This document shows positions 12,431-26,800 of a stretch of 64,000 bases of DNA, in pieces. Each line of letters begins with the position of its first letter. The first letter of the stretch is position 1. Both the position numbers and the translations under genes were made by a program. The notes under the pieces were generated by a model. It saw only the letters and a program-made list of their open reading frames with translations. It had not been told where the DNA came from and searched no databases. The stretch spans positions 242,638-306,637 of the forward strand of contig NW_003120927.1 of the NCBI RefSeq assembly GCF_000003605.2. The letters run 5' to 3'. The DNA comes from Saccoglossus kowalevskii (Eukaryota; Hemichordata; Enteropneusta; Harrimaniidae).

Positions 12431-14098
12431 ACTCTTATTTATACCCATCCCTGTCTTCATGGTTACAACGCCAGATGTAGGATACTCCTATGTATGGGTT
12501 ATGTACCTATCCTTATTTATACCCATCCCTATCGTCATGGTTACAAGGCCAGATGTAGGATACTCCCATGTATGGGTTATGTACCTACCCTTATTTATAC
12601 CCATCCCTATCGTCATGGTTACAGGGCCAGATGTAGGATACTCCTATGTATAAGTTATGTACCTACCCTTATTTATACCCATCCTTGTTACATGGTTACA
12701 AGACCAGATGTAGGATACTTCTATGTATAAGTTATGTACCTACCCTTATTTATACCCATCCCTATCGTCATGGTTACAGGGCCAGATGTAGGATACTCCT
12801 ATGTATAAGTTATGTACCTACCCTTATTTATACCCATCCCTATCGTCATGGTTACAGGGCCAGATGTAGGATACTCCTATGTATAAGTTATGTACCTATC
12901 CTTATTTATACCCATCCCTATCGTCATGGTTACAAGGCCAGATGTAGGATACTCCCATGTATGGGTTATGTACCTACCCTTATTTATACCCATTCCTATC
13001 GTCATGGTTACAAGGCCAGATGTAGGATACTCCCATGTATGGGTTATGTACCTACCTTATTTATACCCATCCTTGTCTACATGGTTACAAGACCAGATGT
13101 AGGATACTTCTATGTATAAGTTATGTACCTACCCTTATTTATACCCATCCCTATCGTCATGGTTACAGGGCCAGATGTAGGATACTCCTATGTATAAGTT
13201 ATGTACCTACCCTTATTTATACCCAATCCTATCGTCATGGTTACAGGGCCAGATGTAGTATACTCATATGTATAAGTTATGTACCTACCCTTATTTATAC
13301 CCATCCCTATCATCATGGTTACAGGGCCAGATGTAGGATACTCCTATGTATAAGTTATGTACCTACCCTTATTTATACCCATCCCTATCGTCATGGTTAC
13401 AGGGCCAGATGTAGTATACTCATATGTATAAGTTATGTACCTACCCTTATTTATACCCATCCCTATCGTCATNNNNNNNNNNNNNNNNNNNNNNNNNNNN
13501 NNNNNNNNNNNNNNNNNNNNNNNNNAGTTATGTACCTACCTTTATTTATACCCATCCCTATCATCATGGTTACAGGGCCAGATGTAGGATACTCCTATGT
13601 ATAAGTTATGTACCTACCCTTATTTATACCCATCCCTATCGTCATGGTTACAGGGCCAGATGTAGTATACTCATATGTATAAGTTATGTACCTACCCTTA
13701 TTTATACCCATCCCTATCGTCATGGTTACAGGGCCAGATGTAGGATACTCCTATGTATAAGTTATGTACCTACCCTTATTTATACCCATCCCTATCGTCA
13801 TGGTTACAGGGCCAGATGTAGGATACTCCTATGTATAAGTTATGTACCTACCCTTATTTATACCCATTCCTATCGTCATGGTTACAGGGCCAGATGTAGT
13901 ATACTCATATGTATAAGTTATGTACCTACCCTTATTTATACCCATCCCTATTGTCATGGTTACAAGGCCAGATGTAGTATACTCCTATGTATAAGTTATG
14001 TACCCACCCTTATTTATACCCATCCCTATCGTCATGGTTACAAGGCCAGATGTAGTATACTCCTATAAATAAGTTATGCACCTACCCTTATTCATACT
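12431..14098. repeat. 78-bp satellite array
   Basis: About 21 head-to-tail copies of a 78-bp unit (TTATGTACCTACCCTTATTT, then ATACCCATCCCTATCGTCAT, then GGTTACAGGGCCAGATGTAG, then a GATACTCCTATGTATAAG tail). Sub-variants are visible: TAGTATACTCATATG versus TAGGATACTCCTATG, CCCATGTATGGG versus CCTATGTATAAG, and rarer units with TTGTTACATGG or TTGTCTACATGG. The period is 26 codons, so plus-strand frames remain open for hundreds of bases; I do not consider them genes. Each unit carries CATGGTTAC. Confidence 0.96.
13473..13525. other. Assembly gap inside the 78-bp array
   Basis: 53 unknown bases. Equivalent positions of the flanking units are 95 bases apart, while the unit is 78 bp, so the true missing length should be about 36 bases, or 36 plus a multiple of 78. 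The gap size is therefore not literal and the copy number is uncertain. Confidence 0.95.
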
Positions 14099-17000
14099 TT
14101 GATATCTTTTTTTTAAATGTTTTTTGTGTCATGGCTGACTCCCATGACCTTCCGCCTGGAAGTTCACGTGCAAAACAGCCTCCGGAACCCGAATACGTTA
14201 GTAATTGTAACACCTACTTTCTTTGCATGACAAACATTGTTTAGACGCGTTCGTGGGGGATATAAAAGCTCCGGTATTAGGCATTGTCGATTTCTAGTTC
14301 AAGATAAGTTTAACACAATATACAGTATTCATCAAAAATTGATTAATCTCCACTCTCAATAAGTGTCAATTTAAAACCAAATGACAAATATATATAATTC
14401 TATCAATTATTAGAACCGATCCGCTACTACTGTATCTAACAGTAATTCCCCGATTGTAATGGATTTTTGTACAAATAAAGACGAGAATACACTTTTTCCA
14501 CCGAAAGCATTATATTAATATTTATTAGTAAATTAACTATATCGTGACAATGTGGTGATTTAATCTGCATGAAATTCACTCATTCCTTGTTATGATGCCA
14601 ATAATTGGGCGCCCACACGTCCATCTGTGTTTCCATAATAGCACAATCGTATGCAAACAACTGGAGGCAGGGTTGTTACATGACCTTTATTTCTACTAAC
14701 AGTTTAAGAACTCCACAGTTATTGGCAGTATTATTAATCCGATTCCAAATAAATTGATTGAACTGCCAACGGGTGAAGATTAGTGTTAACTGATATCACA
14801 CAAATTTAGCTTATTTAAGAAACAAATTAAGGTTATAAGTACCGAATTTTAAGTTGGTTTGTATTTTCCATACTTTTTCCATAAACGGAATATCATTTTA
14901 GGCAGAGCTTTACAGACTGTGCTGTGTGCCCCCTTATTTATATATCAAATATATTGTCAATGAATGGCAAGTATCATCAACACTCAATATGTTTGCTACA
15001 GGATTAAAACCGATGCAATCTGATGAGTTTAGGGTTGTCTTGTGACCAATGTAAATTGCGTCATTGACATTATAACAATATATCGGCAGCCATAGTTTTT
15101 AAACAATAAAGACAATAACGTGTGTTCCCAAAATGAGTTTGTGATCTGCAATTAAGTACTTTTAATACGACTATAAAGGCGGCAATAAAATAAAATGTTG
15201 TGCAATAAAAATAAAGCCTTCTTTTATTTGTCGCAAGCGTAAAAGATATGTCAAGGGAATAAAACGTAAATGTTAATATTGTAGCAATAGTTTCAGTACA
15301 GTTGCAATGCCACTACCTTACGCTCAGTGCGTTTCTCTTCAATTATTATTTCAAAGCATACGGGTTTTATTGAAATAATGCATTTCATACAATAAACAAG
15401 TATTTAAACTAGCTGAGTGAATTAACATGTATCGCTAAAGTCAATAATATTCCTGCACAGCATAAGGAGAATACAGTAGTGTCAAATATTGTTTTCAGCT
15501 AATAATAATAATAATTACACATTGCAATACACACACCGGTCACAATGTATATCAAGTATATCACTTTCGATAAGACCATAACATAACATACTACACTGCG
15601 ACATATCATTCAACCACGTTATTAAGGAGGTATACAGAATATATGTAAAACACTTGACACATAAAGTGCAAGTAACAAAGCTACGAACCAAATGGAGACA
15701 ATGTCTGACCTAATGCACACGTACTTTTTATTGGGCTACAATTACACCATCATAAAAAACGTTGATTTTAATTTGACAAAATACTAAATTACCTACATTT
15801 ATCTATAATAATCCCCACTATATAAGTTTCACATGCTCACTGCAATAACTAACCGGTTTTGTTACAATATTGGATCACTATTTTTTACACAAAATTTCAC
15901 ATTATGAATTAGTCACGCTATTTATACGATTTATCGAATTACTTAAATTGATTTTGCTGTTGAATTGGCATTTATTACCTACGTAAATGAAACTTTTCGC
16001 CGGAAACGTTTGTACGAGGTATAGTGAATATAATAGTCGTCACGGTTAATCACGAACAAAGCCTCGTTCTTGTGTCTTACAAATCATCAGATATAGAGCT
16101 GCCCACTTTTTGCAGAAACGTTTTCGTGTGATGTGTATAAAGCGTGAAAGGCATAATACTATTACCATACTATTATTATTTGTCACCGTGAAGCCATAAG
16201 TTACAGCGTGCCGTAATTTTGTGGGGTTTATTCATCCTACCATATTAGGAAATGCTAATTCTAAATATGGAACGATTACGTGCGTAAGCGTACTCTAATA
16301 ATAAAATGATAGCTTCAAGGGTTTGACCGGACACCATACAAAAAAATTCGCTCAATCTGTTCTAAACTTTTCGCATTTCGGCATTCCCATGATGTATCCT
16401 TGGGAGGAAAAGATGTACATTAATAAGGTTATTACGTATGTACGAAGACAGTAAAGCGGGAGTTTCGACTGACGCGCAGGGGAGGTCGATGCGACCGCGT
16501 AATGTCTGAATAACCTCTATTGTATTGTATTTGATTGATTGTGTTAAAGAATTGTTGACAAGTTCGAATTAATTTTCTCTCGAATTAATATGTCAAACTA
16601 ACAGGAATTATTGGAATAGTAGTGCATGTACAAAAAAATAGCATCTATCTAACTGATGCAGTTCGTTGCGATGGTAACTGCAATTTTGGTCATTGGCATT
16701 ATATTCATATCATCTTACTCAATGAATATCCGAAATATAAAGGCACAAAAACAAAGATGGCCGACAAACAAAAAATAAACACACAAAAACTAATAACTGT
16801 AAATCATAGCAAATTGTCAAATTAGTGAGAAAAAGTCCTGGCATACTGTCAATGTCTGAAATCAAATATTTTACAAAAGAGGGAAAATCGTGACGGCTAT
16901 GCATTTGTAATGTTTAAAACTATTTTTCCGTTAAAAAAAAAGCTTAATGGATACTGGTTCCAATCGGCAATTTATACTTATCTTGTGGTATGGTGGTACA

Positions 17001-18856
17001 TAGAACAGAACAATCAAAATTAATTGGTTAAGGCAAGTTCTTTAGAATATTGCTATATCTTGAACTGTGCGCCATTTATAGAAAATAAAAAATATCTGAA
17101 TTCCTCTTTCATAGTAAAAGAAAAGACCCATCCGTGAATCAAACCCTTTATGGTGTTTCATGGGAATTTCGTCTCTCCAATGCATGCCCAGCTCTTTGAT
17201 GGGATATATATATATATCATCTAATTAGCTACATTATCATCCTGGCTGAAAGTTAATGGTTTGGAAGTTGTCATATCTACAAGGGAGACCACTTATAATA
17301 ATCTGAGAATTGATGCTAAAATTATGGCAGTTGATGTAGTGTGGTTCTTTGAATTCTGGTCCCTACGATATAGTCTTTGGTAAAGTCACAAGTCAGGCCA
17401 CCAGTTAACAGCATGAACATTTAGTTAGTATAGTTTAGTATATAATAGATATCTATATGAGGAAAATAGAAAGGTCACTTAACTCATTACTGGCCAGAAA
17501 TAAACACAATTTAGATTATTTTGTTTGTTAATCATTTAGTCAGTGTTATATTACATTGTAAAGTAAGAGTTATTTGGTGCTGTAATGTGCATACGGTATC
17601 TATGTTATGCCGATAAACCTGTTATTTAAAGCTATATTCACTTAATAAGCGTTCAGATAATTTAGCGTGTGTATATTTTGAGTGGAAAGTATCCTGCGTC
17701 GTATCACTCATTACGCAGCCAATGTAAAGTGCACAACCAAATACAAAACCAATGATGCTAATATAAAAACACATCATTGAAATATTCTAAATGCCTTCGT
17801 GAGCATCATTAATAATTTCTTCTATTTGTCTAACAAAAACATGTTTTAAACATTTTATTGTACTGTTTCAGAACAAAGCATAAACAAAAAAATGAAAAAG
17901 TATTTTATTATGTTTTGTACGAACTAGTCTATGTTTCCGAAATGCATTTGTAATAGGTGGAGCATAGACAGCATGCACACAGCGAGATTCCACAATGTCG
18001 TATGTGTGTTCCATTGCAAAGTAAACATTATATGAGAACAGATGGAAATTAAAATATGAAAACTTTAACTCCCGTGTAGGCCCCTTTTTGTGAAAACTGT
18101 GTATCTGCTATATTTATATGATTAATGGCTATTTTAGTGTGGATGGTTAAATTATTCTTTTAATTGGTTGTTTAGTTAATGAGATTCCTGTCGTAACTTG
18201 AGTCATCCATATATATTGCTGTGTCGTATTATCAATAGTGATGAGTCTATCTACTCTGTGGTTATCATACGAGAGTCAAATATCAAGTTCGGATTCAAAG
18301 GCATGTCACTAAACAACCGCAGAAACATTTGTAACAATATTTGTTGAATAAGTCAGTTTTTATTTATACGTAGAGTGAAGATTGAGACGCAGATCTTCCT
18401 AATTGGACGTATATCAATTCATCGATGTGGAACATGTTACTAACTCAGCGGAATTGATTTGTTTCATGTGAACAAGTAATCTGCCAAGAGAACGAGTTGA
18501 CAGCCATCTCACGTGAAACATTCTACTAAGCAGCAAGGTAACTTTACTTTCTTTATTTAAATGGCCTCACACCTGGTCGCAATCCCCTTCGTGTTTGTAT
18601 ACACGAACGAGAAGCCAATGAATATGTTGTTACGCACTTAAACGCATACAAATTGTTTTCGGGTATTGCGCCATAGTGTATGCACCATTCTCCGAGCTAC
18701 ATTCACAAATAAATTGATCAGCTACCTGGCAGATGCAACAGTTTTTTTTTTAGTAAACATAATCTTCGTACAAACCATGACGGTGTTTCAGACGGCGTTC
18801 TTTGTGTTTTAGTTACACTCATGCTTACACTCAAGTAATCCTAAGACTGGCTACCC
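14099..18856. other. Unique AT-rich stretch, no gene seen
   Basis: No exon was recognised. It contains a TATA-box candidate at 14261, an AAT run near 15499-15513 and many AT-rich low-complexity pieces. The short frames near 16.6-16.9 kb lie opposite each other on both strands and show no domain. Confidence 0.45.
14259..14268 (+). promoter_or_regulatory. TATA-box candidate
   Basis: GATATAAAAG sits in a GC-richer setting (GTGGGGGA before and CTCCGG after), which is the usual look of a core promoter. It lies about 160 bases after the 78-bp satellite. No clear initiator or coding exon follows, so this may be a chance match. Confidence 0.2.
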
Positions 18857-18884
18857 TGTGTGTGCGTGTGCGTGTGTGTGTGCG
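18857..18884. repeat. TG microsatellite
   Basis: A TG run interrupted by CG (TGTGTGTGCGTGTGCG and on), with a short CA run near 19083. Simple sequence repeat. Confidence 0.9.
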
Positions 18885-21800
18885 ACATACGCTGTAGACC
18901 TAATCTCGTGCGTGATGTCTATGTCTTGTTTAACACATCTGTTCGAGGTTACATTAACCAAATGCTTTATAGTATTACAAGACTCATGCGGTCATTACAG
19001 ATTGTAACCTGTGTGTCAATGTGTGGAATATATAAGATACTAATATAAGTCGGGCGTTATAGCCATTTACAGACTAATCTCAATACACACACACACAAAA
19101 TATTACACATTACCCCTGACAAAAAATGACACATGGAAATGGTGGAATATTAGTTGATTTCAAAATATAACTCATTTCCTGTATTGTAATTTAAAGAACA
19201 GTTTAAGGCTATTACGTCATACACATTTCAAAAAGGGGAATTTGAAATGGTCGTGATAGTTGGCTCCTCTCACCGCGTGATATCTATATGAACAAAGCCC
19301 TGAAGACATGAACGTACATTCCTTTAAACCCAGGTTAAATGAAGATAATTTCTCGCTTTGGTCGTCATAACAACGGTTCAAGACCAGGATTTCTTCAACA
19401 AGCAAATATAAAACACATACAACAAATGAAACCAATTATAAACCTTAACGACGCTCCAATGAATTGCTAGACCGCATGCACGGTACTTGTAAGTTACTTC
19501 TAGGTCATTAGAAATATGAATAATAATCACCGATCCTGAGTATGTAGTTAATGGGGCTACAGTTTTAATTGTTAGGTCATTTTGTTAAATACCATTACGT
19601 GTCTCGTCACGTTTCTCGAGTTTGCTATTAATGTTACGTTGATATAGCAGAGGTTAGAATTTACTGTCACATTGCGTGTGAGTAGTGACAGCCTCCAACG
19701 AGACACGCACATACATGTCAGTTATCACGTGACTGTTGGATTGGTAGAATCAATAAAGCGATTGTATTTACCTATCTCAGTGAGAATGTTGGTAAATCTA
19801 AAAAAAATATGATTTATCTATTTAGTGACGCGGAATTAAAAAAAGTTCAACCTGTATCTTAATATACATACCGCGTGAGCACGATGATAAATCACGTCAT
19901 AAGCGTTTGCCCACTCGACTGAAAGTTGCTATATATATCGTTTCGTAACCGCACACAGCCCTGTGTTTGCCAGCCTGTGAAAGGGCTGTTCAGAGCAAAA
20001 TTAGGACAGTTTGGCGGCACAGAATATGATCTATAATAAGACATCAATATTTTAATCACATTGCATTTTCGGTGTCAGCCATTTGAACATTATCACTGAT
20101 AACAACATCACGCGTCTCGCCCGTCAATGCCCGTTAATGCGCACTTCGAATTTAGGTCAGTATCGTGAGGGAATATCAATTTTGCAATTCAGAATAGCCA
20201 TATTATGAGAATGAAGAGCACATGATGCTATCATGGTTAAATTATTAATAGAAAAGAGGCACCATCGTGAAAGCAATCTAGCAGGAAACATAGAGATGGG
20301 TAATTTGTACAATGTTCTGATGGAGTGGTAACTATAGCGACAGCCATACGTTTGTAATCGAGCTCATTATCTATCAAATCGTGTCCGTAGGGTGGAATTT
20401 TCTCTTTACTCAGTTTCTATCAAAAACAGATAGGAGCAGTGATACTAAATCTACATTGTATCTGTATATCGCCGCAAGAAACGGTACTATGACGAATAAT
20501 CCGTGAAGTAGTCGCAGTCGTTATGCTTCCGGATGTGGTTCGAGGGGAAAAGATCTGATTAGTATACATTAGACGCCAAACAAACTGAGAGTGGATTGTG
20601 ATGTATGTCTTGTTTAATGGTGAACTCATTTATTTAGTTATGTTTAATCATTTGTAACAGTGAAATAACCGTGACCTTTCCGTTGACCTACAGTGTCAAA
20701 ATGTCAAGCTAGTGTGGTGTGAAAGTTTTTCATTTCGTGCAATATAAAACAACAACAACAAAAACAATAACAGTCTCAGTATGGAGGAATATGGGATTTA
20801 AATTATCAAATGGAATAATGAATCATTTTATTGTAATATTACACGTGTTATTGGTCTACATGTAGTGCCTCGTCAATATTGTATCTAACTACTGCTTAGA
20901 CACTACCAAACTTAAAAAATCACCACCGTGCCAATGCAAACTAATGTACGTCAGCCAGGTAATGTTTTTATTCACTCACTGGCCTGAACCTAAAACAGAA
21001 GCTGCCGCAACAAGGTTTACACGCTGCATTATACTTGAATGGACATTGTCTCGGGTTTCGTATATTAATATTGTATCATATGTCATCCGATTACCGACAT
21101 GTTCATGAATAATGTGGAATCCAGTGTTGCCCCCAGGAACTGTGTATACGCTAGTATGTATGACTAAGACTATGTAATTCTGGGGGACAATGTACTATGT
21201 ATAATGTAAGATAAATCACTTTAACAAGCATATTTATAATTAGATGTTAATATAAATATAACGTTGTCACAAAGAGGTGAATTAGAACAAATGTTTAGAA
21301 CGTGTATAATTGCATTATGAAGTGGCTCGAACATGAAAAGTATATACAAATTCACAATAGTCCCAATAATAATGCTTCGATTTCAAAGGATTATTAGAAA
21401 ATCTTGTCCACTTGAGCTTTGAAACTACCCCGTCTTAAATTCAGGCGGATCTAAGGTAACGCTGACCCAGAAGTATACAATCAACACCCCGACAGATGTG
21501 CATGAAACTGTGGTAAATGTAACTGTATTGCTTCAATGCAATTTACAGTTTCTAGTATGCAATGAAGGAGACTTTAGAAACTATCTATTGTCCAGTCGCA
21601 GAATTATTACTCATAACAGGTTGATTAAATATATAGCCATAAATTAAAATGCGATCGGATATAAATCGGACATGGTACAATATACATGTACTTGGTTTTA
21701 TAGATATTGGTGTTCAGTGTCATTCGACTCCGCATAAATTTTCAGCAATTATTTCTACACCTACATACAGCTGGTGAGGATGGACAGCAGTACGTGAGCG

Positions 21801-23139
21801 AGTATATAAGTTGTAATTATTTTCACTCCAGTAATTTGTGTTAGTCACAACATAAATACGATCCAAACGAGGGGAATCTAGAAAGCAATCCCGACAATTT
21901 TCTGAATGACTGGTTTTGATAATGTATTTAATATAGATGGCGGGATTAGGCGTTTGATCGCGCTTTGCAGTCACCGAATCGGTGACCGACAATGATGTTC
22001 TGTAAGGATTGAGATGACTGTAGCGATATAGGTATCATATGTATCAACTCAGCCATTCAACACAGTTTTGGGATGTGTGGTAATATGTGTGGTTACATCT
22101 GCTCTACATATTATTGACCAAGAATTAATTGACAAGGAAAGGAAAATAAAAACAAGAGAAATACATATATTCTAGCTAATTACACAAAGGACGAGGAACA
22201 AGGTGAGAGACCGAAACACAATAGACAATATCTCGAAAAAAAATGAACAACATAGTTTCATATGGGTGGATTGGAAATATACAATGTAAATGTACATATC
22301 CGGTCGAGCATGTAGAAACTGTTGATACCTAAGGGGTCGTACAATCTTATTTAGAAAATGTTAAGAGGTATATATATACAATTCTTTCACCGCGCAACTG
22401 TTGTTACCAAATCCGCATAATAACCCCGTTCAAATAAAATCTGTTGATCAAAATAAGATGTTCAGAATTTAAGAGATTGCCATATACGACGAATCTCCTA
22501 CTCTTTCTGTTTGATTTAAAATCCTGATATAATTTCGGAACAAATACAGGAAACAAATATTTCTTTTGACAATTTTAGCGGTTTTAGGTTGTGAGTATTG
22601 AACTACTTTACGTTTTATCTTTTAAAATGAAAACAGCAAAAGATAAGACAGATTGGCAATACAAATGGGACAATTAGTTTTATCGTACCGTAACCACAAT
22701 CTGATCGAATTCTTAATAATTGTGAAATAAATCATTGTGGCATTGCCTGCCATTCAATCACCTGGCGAAAGCAATTATAAGTGATAAAGACTGTTGCAAT
22801 ATAAATTATTGCCGTACAATATAAATAAAACAAATAAATTGATTGGACGACATCGTTGCTTTACAATATCAATCGATGATCCACAGGCCCCAAAACTTCT
22901 ATAACATTTCGACTTTAAAATTGGTAGCAAGGAATCATTGAACGTTACGTTTTAAGAAAGTTGTGTAGTCAGAATAACCTACAGTATAAACACGAAAAGG
23001 ATTATATGTATCTATCAACTTTATTTGTTTTTCTGCATGTCTTAGCGTCGAGCCATACGCACGTGTCTATACATTCCAGGACAAATAGTCGCTCCACTCG
23101 GCGTTCTACTCTGGTCACCATTGGGGGTTGTGGATGAAA
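18885..23139. other. Unique AT-rich stretch, no gene seen
   Basis: No gene signal. Notable small items are the near-perfect 17-bp palindrome GTCACCGAATCGGTGAC (21970-21986), paired CAGCCCT/AGGGCTG arms near 19954-19988 and an AAC-rich run near 20750. Confidence 0.45.
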
Positions 23140-23161
23140 AATAAGCCCAAGTAGGCTTATT
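23140..23161. other. Perfect 8-bp-stem hairpin
   Basis: AATAAGCC (23140-23147) and GGCTTATT (23154-23161) pair perfectly around the loop CAAGTA. It lies 7 bases before the large palindromic element at 23169, so the two may belong together. Confidence 0.6.
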
Positions 23162-23168
23162 GATGATA

Positions 23169-23302
23169 TAGTATAAACACTAATGAACTCCCCGCAGTGC
23201 CATATTGAATTCGGAGTCGATTCTGCGCGAGCCACATCTCGAACAGAATCGAGTTCCCGTCCAATATGGCGCTTTGGGGAGTCCATTATTGTTGTTATAC
23301 TA
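23169..23302. mobile_element. Foldback (palindromic) MITE-like element
   Basis: The two halves are inverted copies of each other: the left arm TAGTATAAACACTAATGAAC continues through CTCCCCGCAGTGCCATATTG to TCGATTCTG, and the right arm carries the reverse complement (CAGAATCGAG, CCAATATGGCGC, GGGGAGTCCATTA, TTATACTA). Arms are about 58 bases with some mismatches, around a spacer of under 20 bases. It has no coding capacity. Reading frames on both strands here mirror one another because of the palindrome. Only one copy is seen in the window. Confidence 0.7.
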
Positions 23303-23796
23303 AGTATTACCATTGAAAGCATGTGGTATCCAAATCTAATTCAATGCACCCGATACCACAGCAAGTCGGCGCCTGTCATGTCGTACGTCCTTTGTAAATG
23401 TCCATTACATTACATAGAATGAAATTGATGTTGTATCCCAATGCATTACCGTCTCGAGATCGTCGCGATGCTGTGATTTAGAACATTCAGCACTAATAGA
23501 AATATTGCAATATACGCAAGTAATGGTAACTATGGTATTTGGAATAGTTGACACGAAGATGGGAGAGAATGGAACGTCTTTTGAGGAGCAACAACAAGTC
23601 TCGTGGCGATCTCGCACTCAACGAGATCTCAACGGCCTTTTACGTATACTGTATATTATGGGTAACCAGGCTTATTGAAGTATGAATACCCGTTCCCACT
23701 AGAGTCGACATGATATTGGATAAACTATATCAACATATCAGAACAATTTCAAGTTCATACAAATATTTTTCAAATCAGTGATACTTTTGATGTTTT
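23303..23796. other. Unique stretch, no gene seen
   Basis: I see no coding, RNA or repeat feature here. It ends at an assembly gap. Confidence 0.45.
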
Positions 23797-23846
23797 NNNN
23801 NNNNNNNNNNNNNNNNNNNNNNNNNNNNNNNNNNNNNNNNNNNNNN
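23797..23846. other. Assembly gap
   Basis: Fifty unknown bases, a round number that suggests a placeholder and not a measured length. Confidence 0.95.
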
Positions 23847-26800
23847 GGGGGAAATTATGATTAATTGATTATTATACTGCTTATATAATAATATGCTGCC
23901 GTATGCCACAGTGTCTAGAAAAGAGGTCCACTTTTCAATACGAAGTTTCTAGAAATATATATATACTCTTTCATCATACAATATTTGAAAATATTGAAAA
24001 TTCCAAACAAAACTTTGTTCAAGCTTCGAAAATCGGTATTTCTAGCGGATACAACTCCTATGATACACAACCAATGTCCAAAAAGTCTGTAAAAAGTATG
24101 TACTTTTTGTAACATTACCAACTGGTGAACTAACACAGTTAAAAAAACAATGTTCCAAGAAGTAATAGTAATAAAAGAACTGATCATAGCTGTATTCGCC
24201 TATAGATTAAAAGCAAAATAAATGGAGGCACTTACACAATGCAATTTTCTGAACCCCTGGTAATGTAAATATAACTCATCATTTTGGTGCTTTATCGCAT
24301 TGCACTTCTTGTGTCATTCGAGGCATCAAATGTTTGAAAACAAGTTTGTTATTGTGTATGTATGTTTTGAATACATAGTTTCACATAAGTGATTTAATCG
24401 TATATCATAATTCTTATACAAACTACTGATCTGCTACAATTTTCACAAAGGGTATTACACCGAATTACGTCATTACGTCTGTTTATTCACAAATGCGAGG
24501 GCAGACTCTTCATTTACAATCACTTTACACTGTAATAGTCCTATACATCACCGATCTTTGTACTCCAGCCAATGCCTAATGCCAAGGTAACTATAATAAC
24601 ACCAGTTCACGTTTTCAAAAAAATCTAGATTACTGTTCGAAATCAGAGTACATTTATCCTAGATCACTAAACACGTTATCATCGTCACGAGTGACGTCAA
24701 TTGTTTGTATCCTGTCTTTTAAGAGTAATTTAGAATCTTTGAATTCTTTGTAATATATCAAGAGTAGCCAATTCTATGGTTATTTGTCGAGATAAAAGAT
24801 GATATGCGGTTTTATTTATATTTGTTGTCAAATTCATAATAACCATAATCCTCGACGACGGCGATTTCTGATTATCCTTTGTAATTTTCATTTAATTTGA
24901 ATACAGTACATTTGTAAAATATGCCCAAAACGAAATGACCTGTTTCCCGTACTAACAGCAATTCGCAAACTTTTGTGTAAAATATTGTATAGCTTAAATA
25001 ATAAGTTATTTGTCTCACACACCACTAATGTTGATACACTCTGTGTTTTCTTGATGCATGCGGTCTTTTTTAAGGGTTATAACCACAACATGCACTCAAC
25101 CTGAAACATTATAGTTCTTCTAAATGTCAGAGGCCTGCAGAATGCAGCGCCGCCTACGCTGTGCTGTCAGTATAAGAGATAAGTGGAACATAATCCCTAA
25201 AATAAAATGACCTTCACATGCCTCCATAAATTATTTATTAAATGTAGGCGTTTGAATAAACAGAGCAGAGACACGTGACATACATGCTACACAAAGTACA
25301 TGTATTTTGCTCGCACTGATGTCATATGGGCGTGCATTGTTAAATATGCTTTAGTCATCTGTTTGATATTCTATTGTTTTGTGTTGAACGTCGACGACGG
25401 TTTACGAATCGCATATTGATTAAAATTGGTATTATTTCAACCCGTTGTTTACCAAGTCTATCCAACTGTTTGTGTAGCAATTTTCAATTTGTGATTATTT
25501 CGTGGTTAATTTTGAGTAAACAAAATATATAAATACAATAAGTTTGTTTAGTGAAAAATATGAACACAACTCGTCTTTTGCACTCTGATGAACAATATGT
25601 GTGCGTTACTTTGCATGGGAAGTAGGAAACTATATTAATGTCTAGAACGATGTACCAAGGTCATGTCGTATATTGACGACCGAACTTTATGGCCTACTTA
25701 TCCTTGTTCTCGTTCTCGTTTTAAGATCACATTCAAATCACAGACGGCTCTCGTGACCTTATCATTTATATTTGATGTTCTTATGTAGTATACAATTCAA
25801 ATATTAGCGATAAGAGTAGGCGCAAGGGAATGCAGGTATCCATACATTGTGTTCAATAGTCATTCTAATTTGAATGGGATCACCACGATAGACATTTTTA
25901 TCGTTTCTAATCTCGAAAGAAACAATAACACAAAGTGTATAGTCATTCCACATGGGTTTTATTTTATCATTTGTTGATTTATTGTTTTGCATTTTTACCG
26001 CTTTTTTATACGTGTAGATTGGATGTGTTCAATATTATTTTAAGATTTACTTTTGACCTCTTCGTAATAAATTTACGATCTTGTGACGCCAATCTATACC
26101 TTTGACATTTGTCAGTATTCCTCCAGATGGCATTCATGCAAGAACCCAAAGCACCGTGTTTAAACCTCTGATGTTTTACGTCTGTGAATAGTGCGTGGAT
26201 ATTTGGATTACCGAACTACCTTAGAACGGTAAACAAAATGTTGCACGACAAACCTAATAATATAACACCTCGTTCAGTTTCAAGAGAATTAATACATATA
26301 TATCTTTAGATTAGTTTATCACTGAGTGTTATATGTATCAGTTTAAGTAGTTTTAAGGTTATTTGTTGCATTTATAGTAAAGATAAATCATAGTGTAATA
26401 ACTTCACATTCCTGTGTTACTGCTTTTTTTGAAATCAGTTTTCTCAAGCTATTTCAAGTTGATACAACAAGATGTTAGCATGGCTACTAACTATTATCGC
26501 GTATCGGGTGCCACATTGTCTCTTTCCTTTTTTATTGCCGGTCATTTCATAACAAATTTGCACTTAATGTAGATAAGTGGAATGGTTGCAACTGAGGCTT
26601 GGACAGGGAAATGAGCTTGTCATAACAGATTCCACCTTGTAGAAATTATGCGTGGGACACTAATTCTTTTTCGTCCCGAAGGAGGTATCGATTAAACATG
26701 TACTCCTAGTCACAGCCACATCAGTGCAGTAGACTTGTATGCATTAATATCGTCCAGACGACTATCGAAAAGGCAGACACTTTCCAATTAAAAATACGTG

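Noticed and set aside
12257-14068. Chain of long plus-strand frames of 150-214 residues
   Set aside because: All come from the 78-bp satellite, whose period is 26 codons; the same array is open in more than one frame.
14259-14400. Protein gene driven by the TATA box at 14261
   Set aside because: No start codon with a meaningful frame or splice donor follows.
23002-23422. Overlapping frames on both strands with similar residues
   Set aside because: The similarity is caused by the palindromic element at 23169-23302.
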